Positions 1-5,957 of a stretch of DNA of 13,317 nucleotides are shown in pieces. The translations under genes and the position numbers were made by a program. Position 1 is the first letter of the stretch. Each line of letters starts with the position of its first letter. Source of the DNA: JARRLC01 sp037387425 (GTDB lineage Bacteria; Pseudomonadota; Alphaproteobacteria; Rhizobiales; Rhodomicrobiaceae); NCBI GenBank assembly GCA_037387425.1, contig JARRLC010000065.1:1-13317 (forward strand), given 5' to 3'. The notes below the pieces were generated by a model. The model was not told the origin of the DNA and searched no databases. It saw nothing but the letters and a program-made list of their open reading frames with translations.

Positions 1-341
1 ACGACCACGTCACCGACTGTCACCGTCACGATGTATGCGCCGCGATGCTACCGGATATTCGCTAGCGCATTGCGTTGTATCGCATTCAATGTTTGACGTT
101 TGCCCCCTCATCCGGCCCTGTCGGGCCACCTCCTCCCAAAACTGCGCCACATCGCCCCCTCTCCTGTCCTGGCCGTGCTTGTGCGGCTGGGCAAGAAAAA
201 ATAACCGGAGAGCGACAGGGGGAGGGGATGTGAACTGTCAGATGTAATAAGTATGATTAAACACAACACGCTCTTGGGACTTGTCTCGCGAGTTGCCTAC
301 AAATTTCGCAGTCAGGTCCGCAAGGCGAATTCGGTATAGGA
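1..341. other. Gene-free left edge
   Basis: I see no convincing gene here. A 70-codon frame on the plus strand (35-247) has no ribosome binding site, has low-complexity composition and crosses a palindromic repeat, so I do not call it. A 28-codon frame at 253-339 also lacks a ribosome binding site. The segment lies downstream of the minus-strand glycosidase-like gene, but I find no hairpin followed by a T-run that would end that transcript. Confidence 0.6.
101..227. repeat. Palindromic extragenic repeat-like element
   Basis: The stretch contains a perfect hairpin, GGCCC (114-118), loop TGTC, GGGCC (123-127). It also contains a longer imperfect inverted pair, CCCCCTCTCCTGTC (155-168) against GACAGGGGGAGGGG (214-227), in which 11 of 14 positions are complementary and two more could be G-U pairs in RNA. 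C/T-rich text followed by G/A-rich text, beginning CCCCCTCATCCGGCCC, resembles the dispersed extragenic palindromes common in alphaproteobacterial genomes. Only one copy is visible here, so repeat status is inferred from its look. Confidence 0.4.
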
Positions 342-1316
342 TCACGTCTCTGGCAGGCCGATATCGCGGTCGCTGAAGTCACGTTCCACCGCCGTCCAGC
401 CAGTTGCGCGAAACGCGCGCCGAATGCCGCCGTGATTGGCGTCGAACCCCACGATGTCGCCTCCCAGTTCTGGAACAATCCGGCAAGCGTAAAGTCCTTC
501 AGTGTGCGGCAATAAGACCTTTGGAGCGGTAGCAGTCAACTGTAATTCGTCGCTGACGGCCAAGGCTTGAAGGCCGCCCTGTCCCATGGTGGCAGGAGCG
601 TGGTCGTATTTCGACTGGGTTGAATACACAAGTTGCAGTAGCCCCTCGCAATCGCGGTAAAGCTGGGGCACTTCCATTTCAGAGTACCATTCCGGCGCAG
701 TAATCGGTGGTAATGCTTCCCAGCACGAAAACGTTGCGTCCTCACACCGCAACAATCCGACCGCCCCTTTTCTTCCAAGCGGCGCCTTGGCAACTTTAGC
801 TGCAACGAGCATATAAATCGTATTGCCGATGCGGAATAAAAACGGATCGCGCCAAGCGTGAATCGTATCGTCCCCTTTAACGCCGCAAGTCTCGTAAAAT
901 CGAGGGTCCGCATCAATTTTTATCGTCTCAAGGTGTGTCCAGTTCCTGAAATCCGTAGTGAAGGCGGCGCCAATGCTTTGAGTTAGTCCGTCATCGCGCA
1001 CCTTGTCTCGCGATGTATAGAACAGCAGATAGCCGCCCTGAACAGCGATTAGATCGCCAGACCAGATCGAGGTGTTGTCCCAGCTTTCTGGGCGCGCAGT
1101 GAACGCATGGTCGTCGATCCAATCGATCTCAACGAAATCTTTGGTGACGGCATATCCGAGTTCTGACGCAAAATGATGCTGGTCAGACGCCACAAGAGAG
1201 CGGTCGGCGTTCAGATAAAGCACGTGAAAAATTTCTTGCTGACAATCCCAGCTATACCAGAAATCCCAAACATAGCGGGAGGGATGTTGTGCGACTTTCT
1301 TGTTCGTTATTTCCAT
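342..1316 (-). CDS. GH32/GH68-type (clan J) five-bladed propeller glycosidase-like protein
   Basis: The 324-residue protein has the layout of clan GH-J enzymes, which cleave or transfer fructosyl units. Visible motifs are VWDFW at residues 16-20, matching the nucleophile motif of GH68 (VWDxW); IWSGD at 84-88, like the WSGSA region; WRDPF at 155-159, the RDP motif; and EMEVPQLY at 213-220, the acid/base region. The three expected acids are therefore present (D18, D157, and E215 or E213). There is no signal peptide or membrane segment, so the product should be cytosolic, unlike secreted levansucrases. It is also shorter than most GH68 (over 400 residues) and lacks the C-terminal beta-sandwich of classical GH32. 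The ATG directly follows the TAG of the upstream gene, with no bases between, which suggests translational coupling. Substrate is unknown; the GH43 family is a more distant alternative. Confidence 0.7.
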   Translation of the reverse strand: MEITNKKVAQHPSRYVWDFWYSWDCQQEIFHVLYLNADRSLVASDQHHFASELGYAVTKDFVEIDWIDDHAFTARPESWDNTSIWSGDLIAVQGGYLLFYTSRDKVRDDGLTQSIGAAFTTDFRNWTHLETIKIDADPRFYETCGVKGDDTIHAWRDPFLFRIGNTIYMLVAAKVAKAPLGRKGAVGLLRCEDATFSCWEALPPITAPEWYSEMEVPQLYRDCEGLLQLVYSTQSKYDHAPATMGQGGLQALAVSDELQLTATAPKVLLPHTEGLYACRIVPELGGDIVGFDANHGGIRRAFRATGWTAVERDFSDRDIGLPET

Positions 1317-2147
1317 CTATACTTCGTCCAATGCATATTCGGTTTGCACCGAAATAGTATCTCTAACCTTCCGGTCAAGGACAAGCAATATAACGAAGTC
1401 ACGCTGACCGAACTGACGCGAAATTCGTACTATGTTTTGAGAAAAATACTCGGCGGCCATTTCTGTTGCCAACGCTGTATCCCCGGCGACAGCTATGATT
1501 TTTCCATCTTTTTGAACAGGATTGGTGACCTTTAGAATATATCCGAAGCTTTTCTCAGCCGTTGGTCGCAGAATAATAGGGCCTTCCGGTGTTAACAACT
1601 CCATCTCAGCGATGGTTTCGCCATCTTTAATCAACCGCAGAACTTTATTCTCGAGCCGCTCCAATGTTTGGTGAAGTTTTAAATTCGACACTGGTCCGCC
1701 GATACAAAGGATCAATTTTGTCCGCCAGTCGGGGAGTGCGGCATCATCCGGAACAATTTCGATTTGGCCATATCGGTGACGACGAAACAGCTGATCTATG
1801 TGGCGAAAGGCGCGATAATCGTCAGCAATGATGACGTTTGAAAACAAACATTGCAAGTAACGTTTCGTTCCATTTGTGCGCGCATTGATCAGTTTCTTTT
1901 TAACCAGTTTCGTTGCTTGCTCAGGCCGAAAATTGTCATACGTTTTGGGCTCGAACATGGGAACAACCACGCGAATGCTTCCTGGCTGCCCATACACGTT
2001 ACCAAAGACATTTTGCAGATGCCGCAAGCGAACCTTCTCTTGAAAGACGTCGTATAGCATCTTGCCGATGAAACCGATCGCTGCGGCCAGTACGCCGCCT
2101 AGCCAGTCGCGCACGAACGCGCTGAGCCATTCCGCAATGCTCTCCAT
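1317..2147 (-). CDS. Membrane-anchored protein of unknown function with probable Rossmann-like domain
   Basis: I do not recognise this protein. Read from ATG 2147 it has 276 residues. An in-frame TTG at 2174 would add nine, but ATG is preferred because GGGGGA lies nine to ten bases before it. Residues 15-32 (WLGGVLAAAIGFIGKMLY) form one hydrophobic N-terminal segment, followed by basic residues, so the remainder probably sits in the cytosol. The soluble part alternates strands and helices. It contains the loop CIGGPVSN (148-155), a strand GYILKVTNP (202-210), and VAGDTALATEMAAEYF (220-235), a glycine/threonine turn leading into an amphipathic helix. This order recalls sensor-type Rossmann-like domains with a GGPxxN loop seen in uncharacterised bacterial proteins, but I cannot name the family. 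It is the first gene of a two-gene unit with the GH-J-like gene. Base composition appears lower in GC than the housekeeping genes to the right. Confidence 0.75.
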   Translation of the reverse strand: MESIAEWLSAFVRDWLGGVLAAAIGFIGKMLYDVFQEKVRLRHLQNVFGNVYGQPGSIRVVVPMFEPKTYDNFRPEQATKLVKKKLINARTNGTKRYLQCLFSNVIIADDYRAFRHIDQLFRRHRYGQIEIVPDDAALPDWRTKLILCIGGPVSNLKLHQTLERLENKVLRLIKDGETIAEMELLTPEGPIILRPTAEKSFGYILKVTNPVQKDGKIIAVAGDTALATEMAAEYFSQNIVRISRQFGQRDFVILLVLDRKVRDTISVQTEYALDEV

Positions 2148-2512
2148 TCCTGTAATCCCCCAAAATGCATGCAAACGAATATTTCAAAGAAACAATCGCA
2201 ATTATGTTGCCCCTGAGGCGGAACCTCATTTTTCATCCGTACCAGTTGTGAAAGTAATCCTCAATGCGAGGAATGCGACAGAACGTATCGCGCCGTGCAG
2301 GGATGGTCTTAGGTTTGCAATTGAACGTAGATGGCGAGGCAATGGAAATATAGTTGTATAAGTTGAAGTGTTATGCGTTGATGTTTGCTTGTGATTGGCA
2401 ATATGAATTCACATGGTTATATATGGGATTTTAGGTAGAGAATATAATTGGAAAACTAAAAGAATATTCCCATGTAATTTTTAATTGCGCGAGCCTGTCG
2501 CGTATATATTCA

Positions 2513-2541
2513 TTGATATGATGATATTTGCTTTTAAAGAT
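2513..2541 (+). promoter_or_regulatory. Possible promoter before the hairpin cluster
   Basis: TTGATA (2513-2518) matches the sigma-70 -35 box in five of six positions. After 17 bases comes AAAGAT (2536-2541), only a weak -10 match. If it works, transcription would start near 2548 and run through the hairpins at 2565-2769. The weak -10 box keeps confidence low. Confidence 0.2.
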
Positions 2542-2564
2542 GCGTATTAGTCAATGGCCGTTGC

Positions 2565-2658
2565 CTGCTGCACTGAGCAGCTTTCAAGTTCCAGCAGAAG
2601 AAGATCTTGGCAGACCGAATCTCTAATTGATTGGCGACATCGCCGGAACACAGGTTCC
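2565..2658. other. Run of three short perfect hairpins
   Basis: Three perfect inverted repeats lie within about 95 bases. They are CTGCT/AGCAG (2565-2569, 2576-2580), GGCG/CGCC (2633-2636, 2641-2644; tetraloop ACAT) and GGAAC/GTTCC (2645-2649, 2654-2658; tetraloop ACAG). The last two abut with no bases between them, as coaxial helices would. The words AGTTCCAGCA (2587-2596) and GGTTCCAGCA (2653-2662) also repeat. No known RNA family is recognised. Confidence 0.35.
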
Positions 2659-2689
2659 AGCAAATAAAGCTGTAATAAATTCAATAACT

Positions 2690-2769
2690 TTCTAGTGCGC
2701 CTGATCCGCGGAAAGTTTTATGAGCACTCGCTGTAAACGAGGTAGCCCCTCCCGCGGGGCGCACTAGAA
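2690..2769. repeat. 80-base element with perfect 12-base inverted ends
   Basis: TTCTAGTGCGCC (2690-2701) is the exact reverse complement of GGCGCACTAGAA (2758-2769). Directly inside the right arm is CCGCGG (2752-2757), which can pair with CCGCGG at 2706-2711 across a four-base bulge (TGAT), giving 18 base pairs in all. The interior holds a further hairpin, CTCG, loop CTGTAAA, CGAG (2727-2741). An alternative stem, GCCCC/GGGGC (2745-2749, 2756-2760), would compete with the outer helix. The element begins about ten bases beyond the stop codon of asd, so it may act as a factor-independent or processing signal for asd. There is no T-run on either strand. A structured RNA or a small palindromic mobile remnant is equally possible. 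Confidence 0.5.
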
Positions 2770-2779
2770 CAAGGTGTGT

Positions 2780-3805
2780 TTAAACGCGAGATTTAACCAG
2801 CTTGCGATTAATAAGCGTCTCGGCGATCTGCACTGTGTTGAGCGCAGCACCTTTGCGCAGGTTGTCCGACACCACCCACAGCGCAAGGCCGTTCTCCACC
2901 GTCGGGTCTTCGCGGATGCGCGACACATAGGTGGCGTATTCGCCCACGCATTCGACCGGCGTCACATAGCCGCCCGGCTCGTGCTTATCGACGACAAGCA
3001 ACCCCGGCGCCTCTCGCAAGATCTCACGGGCTTCATCGGCAGAAATCGGGTTTTCAAACTCAAGATTGACCGCCTCAGCATGTCCAACAAAGACCGGCAC
3101 CCGCACGCAAGTGGCTGTAAGCTTGATTTTCGGGTCGAGAATCTTCTTGGTCTCGGCCAGCATTTTCCACTCTTCTTTGGTGAAGCCGTCTTCCATGAAA
3201 ACGTCAATATGCGGAATGCAATTGAACGCGATCTGCTTGGGGAAGAACTCCGGCTCCGGCCTATCGGTGACGAAAATGCCTCTGGTCTGCGTCCAAAGCT
3301 CATCCATGGCGGCTTTGCCCGCGCCCGACACGGATTGATAGGTCGAGACTACCACCCGGTTGATCTTCGCACGGTCGTGCAGCGGCTTCAGCGCCACCAC
3401 AAGCTGCGCCGTGGAGCAATTCGGGTTCGCGATGATGTTCTTTTTGGTGTAGCCCATCACCGCCTCGGCGTTGACCTCTGGCACAACCAACGGCACGTCA
3501 ATGTCATATCGCCAAGCGGACGAATTATCGATTACGATACAACCGGTTGCGCCGATCTTCGGGCTCCACTCGCGTGAGATGTCACCGCCTGCCGACATAA
3601 GCGCAAAATCGCATTTCGAGAAGTCAAACTGTTCCAGATCGTGACATTTGAGCGTTTTGTCGCCGAACGAAACTTCCACGCCCTGCGAACGGCGTGAGGC
3701 GATCGCATACACCTCGTTCACCGGAAATTCGCGTTCGGAAAGGATGTTCATCATCTCGCGGCCCACATTGCCAGTGGCGCCAACGACAGCGACATTATAG
3801 GACAT
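2780..3805 (-). CDS. asd: Aspartate-semialdehyde dehydrogenase
   Basis: The enzyme makes L-aspartate 4-semialdehyde from aspartyl phosphate with NADPH, the branch point for lysine, diaminopimelate, threonine and methionine synthesis in the cytosol. The 341-residue length is normal for the family. The N-terminus carries the nucleotide-binding loop VVGATGNVG (7-15). The catalytic cysteine is C130 in NPNCSTAQ. YQSVSGAGK (156-164) follows, and RVPVFVGHAEA (235-245) contains the expected active-site histidine H242. The start is the ATG at 3805, preceded on the minus strand by AGGAAA about ten bases upstream. The gene stands alone, divergent from the UPF0324 gene, and its 3' end is next to an 80-base inverted-repeat element. 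It is a conserved housekeeping gene with no visible defect. Confidence 0.97.
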   Translation of the reverse strand: MSYNVAVVGATGNVGREMMNILSEREFPVNEVYAIASRRSQGVEVSFGDKTLKCHDLEQFDFSKCDFALMSAGGDISREWSPKIGATGCIVIDNSSAWRYDIDVPLVVPEVNAEAVMGYTKKNIIANPNCSTAQLVVALKPLHDRAKINRVVVSTYQSVSGAGKAAMDELWTQTRGIFVTDRPEPEFFPKQIAFNCIPHIDVFMEDGFTKEEWKMLAETKKILDPKIKLTATCVRVPVFVGHAEAVNLEFENPISADEAREILREAPGLLVVDKHEPGGYVTPVECVGEYATYVSRIREDPTVENGLALWVVSDNLRKGAALNTVQIAETLINRKLVKSRV

Positions 3806-3852
3806 GCTCTATTTTCCTAGCTTGAGCTTCCAAAAATTTGTAAGGACTCCGC

Positions 3853-3881
3853 CTTTTACACATCCACGCAAGTATTGTCAT
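3853..3881 (-). promoter_or_regulatory. Candidate asd promoter
   Basis: Reading the minus strand, ATGACA (3881-3876; five of six matches to the -35 box) is followed after 17 bases by TAAAAG (3858-3853; four of six matches to the -10 box). It lies about 50 bases before the asd start codon, in the intergenic region shared with the divergent transporter gene. It is called from consensus and position only. Confidence 0.4.
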
Positions 3882-3978
3882 GCGTTGTTTTTTGGAACCA
3901 TGGATTGCTTTACAGGCGCTGAACGCTTTTTTCGTCTTTCCGTATCAAACTTTGTCCTCCGCCTTTTCCAGGAAAACA

Positions 3979-4007
3979 TTGCGTGGGTATATCGCCTTTG
4001 CTATATA
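3979..4007 (+). promoter_or_regulatory. Candidate promoter of the UPF0324 gene
   Basis: TTGCGT (3979-3984) and TATATA (4002-4007) are separated by 17 bases, a standard sigma-70 spacing, about 70 bases before the coding region. The -10 hexamer is part of an inverted repeat (4002-4027), so a bound regulator could block it. Confidence 0.4.
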
Positions 4008-4027
4008 TTCGAATAAAGTAATATATA
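4002..4027. promoter_or_regulatory. Operator-like inverted repeat before the UPF0324 gene
   Basis: TATATATT (4002-4009) and AATATATA (4020-4027) are perfect inverted copies separated by ten bases. The dyad has the T-rich/A-rich form and spacing typical of sites for dimeric regulators such as LysR-type proteins, and it overlaps the candidate -10 box. AT-only arms can arise by chance, so this is tentative. No regulator gene lies nearby. Confidence 0.35.
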
Positions 4028-4076
4028 ACACGAAGAATCACACCGGAGGGAAGGCCTTAAGGTCTTGAAAACACAT

Positions 4077-5120
4077 ATGAGTTCAATGTATAACGCCGCA
4101 CGCAATTATATGCCGGGGTTGATCATCGCTGTCGTTATCGCAGCGGCGGCAAAATTCATTGCCGAACACCAGCAAGGCTCACCACTGCTTTATGCGCTAT
4201 TGCTGGGTATGGCGCTCAAATCCGTTATCAACGAAGAAACTTCATTACCAGGCATTGGTTTTTCCGCTGGCACCGTATTGCGTATTGGCGTGGCGTTGTT
4301 GGGATTACGTATCAGTCTGGAAAATGTATCGCAGTTAGGTATTACCTCGCTGGTGGTGATCGTTGTCTCCGTCGGGCTGACCGTCTTAGTCGGTGTGTTT
4401 CTGGCCAAAAAGCTTGGCTTTGACGGTCCCTTTGGCATCCTCACGGGCGGCGCGACAGCAATTTGCGGTGCTTCTGCTGCGCTGGCGATTTCCAACCTGC
4501 TGCCTAAACACGAAAATTCTGAACGTGACACCTCATTTACTGTTGTGGCAGTCACTTCGTTGGCCACGTTGTCGATGATCTTTTACCCGCCGATTATCAC
4601 TGCGCTTGGTTTCACAGACGCTGAGGCTGGTTATCTCATCGGCGGCACCATTCACGATGTCGCACAAGTGGTCGGTGCTGGCGAAATGATCTCGCCGGAA
4701 GCTCAAAACATCGCAACTGTGACCAAGCTGTTCCGTGTGGCGTTGCTCATTCCGGTGACGCTGATTATCGCTAGCTATTTCCATTCACCGAACGGAGAAG
4801 CGCGGCGGGTACATGTGCCATGCTTCCTCGTACTGTTTGTTTTGTTCGTCGCCTTGCGCTCGCTGACGCCGACCCTGCAAAGCACCGCCGGCCAAATGGA
4901 TATGCCCTTTTTGGTGACGATCACATCAAGTCTGCCCAGTGTGTATCAAGCAGCTAGCGTTGTTTCCGGATGGATCTTTGCGATTGCCATTGCAGGCGTC
5001 GGGCTGAAAACCTCGCTAGGCGATTTCAAGCAATTCGGATGGCAGGCGATCGCGCTTGTGGTGCTTTTGACCGCCTTCATTACGCTTTTTGTCGGATCCG
5101 CGACTTTTCTGATGCATTGA
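4077..5120 (+). CDS. UPF0324/YeiH family membrane protein (putative sulfate exporter)
   Basis: This polytopic inner-membrane protein (347 residues from ATG 4077) belongs to the conserved UPF0324 family, of which E. coli YeiH is a member. It is annotated as a putative sulfate exporter, although transport is little tested. The family features are visible: LRIGVALLGLRISLENV, GGATAICGASAALA, and TIHDVAQVVGAGEMIS followed by TVTKLFRVALLIPV. Roughly ten hydrophobic segments span the length. The start is uncertain. A TTG at 4065 adds four residues and has GGAGGG (4045-4050) 14 bases upstream; the ATG has AAGG (4059-4062) at the same distance. I prefer ATG. The gene is divergent from asd and converges on the cytochrome gene across a large inverted repeat. 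In other bacteria yeiH often sits beside a LysR-type regulator gene, which is absent here. Confidence 0.92.
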   Translation: MSSMYNAARNYMPGLIIAVVIAAAAKFIAEHQQGSPLLYALLLGMALKSVINEETSLPGIGFSAGTVLRIGVALLGLRISLENVSQLGITSLVVIVVSVGLTVLVGVFLAKKLGFDGPFGILTGGATAICGASAALAISNLLPKHENSERDTSFTVVAVTSLATLSMIFYPPIITALGFTDAEAGYLIGGTIHDVAQVVGAGEMISPEAQNIATVTKLFRVALLIPVTLIIASYFHSPNGEARRVHVPCFLVLFVLFVALRSLTPTLQSTAGQMDMPFLVTITSSLPSVYQAASVVSGWIFAIAIAGVGLKTSLGDFKQFGWQAIALVVLLTAFITLFVGSATFLMH

Positions 5121-5123
5121 TTT

Positions 5124-5137
5124 GGATCGCCTGATCC
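5124..5137 (+). terminator. Small hairpin after the UPF0324 gene
   Basis: GGATC, loop GCCT, GATCC forms a perfect five-base-pair stem starting three bases after the stop codon. Only ATTT follows, so it is weak as an intrinsic terminator. It may protect the mRNA 3' end. Confidence 0.3.
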
Positions 5138-5153
5138 ATTTCCGCCAGTGCTG

Positions 5154-5207
5154 CCGCTAAGAAGTCCCGAACCAAATGACGCATATGCGCACGGGATTTC
5201 TTAGCGG
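5154..5207. terminator. Large inverted repeat between convergent genes, probable bidirectional terminator
   Basis: CCGCTAAGAAGTCCCG (5154-5169) pairs with CGGGATTTCTTAGCGG (5192-5207): 15 Watson-Crick pairs plus one G-U. The 22-base loop contains the palindrome CGCATATGCG (5180-5189). It lies between the ends of the plus-strand transporter and the minus-strand cytochrome, the expected place for a shared terminator. Neither side has a good T-run, so termination would not be of the classic intrinsic type. Confidence 0.55.
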
Positions 5208-5227
5208 TTAAGCGTAGTCTACAAGAC

Positions 5228-5797
5228 TTACAGAGGCTTTTTCAGCGAGAATGCGCCGCGAAGATCGCCTTCCTTGAAGCCGCGTCCCAGGTCTTTGGGG
5301 TAGTTCTTATCTAGCGCATCTTTGATCGGCTGTTTCAAGTTTTCGCCGTGGCATTTCAGGCAAACTTCCCTCGTCGGGATAGCCTTCATCATGCGGAAAT
5401 ATTTCTGTCCGCCTTCTTCAACCACGACCGCTTTGGCGATTTCCTTTGGATCTTCGCCAGCCGCTTTACGCGCTTCGAATTCCTTCAGGACAGTCAGTTC
5501 CCAAGCATCAGGCGCATTCTTCGGATTGCGGAGCTTGAGCGAGGTTCTTTTCACAGTCCAGCCGCTTTTCTTGCTGTGCGTATCGGCAATTTTGGGAGCG
5601 GCGTCTTTACACACTTTAATCGCTGCAGCGGGGCCGTCTTTCTTCAAGCTGCCCTTCAGGGTCTTTACGAGATCGCCAACGAACGCCTTAATGACCGTCT
5701 TGCCTTCCTTGATCTGAGGTTGCAAGTTTTCCTCAGCCTGACAGGCGCCTGCGTATAGCGCCAGCGGAAGCACGAGCAAGCCAATCGATTTCTTCAT
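5228..5797 (-). CDS. Secreted mono-haem DUF3365 (Tll0287-like) cytochrome
   Basis: The 189-residue protein begins with a signal peptide (MKKSIGLLVLPLALYAGACQA, cleavage likely before E22), so the mature form should be periplasmic. The signal core contains AGAC, a poor lipobox, so lipid attachment is less likely. The body matches DUF3365: RTSLKLRNPKNAPDAWE at 84-100 is the family hallmark, and CLKCH (146-150) is a c-type haem site. These domains bind one haem and are proposed as redox or gas sensors or as electron carriers. The start is ATG 5797, nine bases after GGAG. The reading frame stays open far upstream, but that part overlaps the next gene in another frame and has no signal sequence. 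A 160-base gap separates it from the CpaC-N gene upstream on the same strand. Confidence 0.88.
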   Translation of the reverse strand: MKKSIGLLVLPLALYAGACQAEENLQPQIKEGKTVIKAFVGDLVKTLKGSLKKDGPAAAIKVCKDAAPKIADTHSKKSGWTVKRTSLKLRNPKNAPDAWELTVLKEFEARKAAGEDPKEIAKAVVVEEGGQKYFRMMKAIPTREVCLKCHGENLKQPIKDALDKNYPKDLGRGFKEGDLRGAFSLKKPL

Positions 5798-5957
5798 TTC
5801 ATTCAACTCCATAGATTTGCGCTGTGATACGCGCGTAAAATCATAATGATCAAGCCACTCAGTGTACGCATCACCTCTCTGTAGGCAAGCCTTTGCATGT
5901 GGCCAAGGGCTGGAACGAATGGCGAATGTAATTGGCGATTTTGAGGCTTGTAGGAAC

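Larger units (their letters stand above)
2148..2779. other. Long AT-rich intergenic region with hairpins
   Basis: No gene is supported here; the only frames are very short and lack ribosome binding sites. The stretch from about 2340 to 2560 is markedly AT-rich compared with the rest of the window. It includes a small hairpin CGCGA/TCGCG (2488-2492 and 2498-2502). From 2565 to 2769 the DNA is rich in perfect short inverted repeats, listed separately. The minus-strand promoter for the two-gene unit should lie near 2150-2260, but I see no good -35/-10 pair. Confidence 0.65.

Noticed and set aside
35..247. 70-codon plus-strand frame at the left edge
   Set aside because: No ribosome binding site, runs through an extragenic palindrome, and the composition is not protein-like.
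253..339. 28-codon plus-strand frame MIKHNTLLGLVSRV...
   Set aside because: No ribosome binding site and too short to support without homologues.
2380..2433. 17-codon frame in the AT-rich stretch
   Set aside because: No ribosome binding site and length expected by chance in AT-rich DNA.
2692..2767. tRNA-Tyr or tRNA-like gene suggested by the CTGTAAA loop
   Set aside because: No T-arm motif, no D-arm pattern, no long variable arm and no CCA end; the anticodon-like loop alone is not enough.
2774..3577. 267-codon plus-strand frame
   Set aside because: Antisense shadow of asd, which is supported by catalytic motifs in the other strand.
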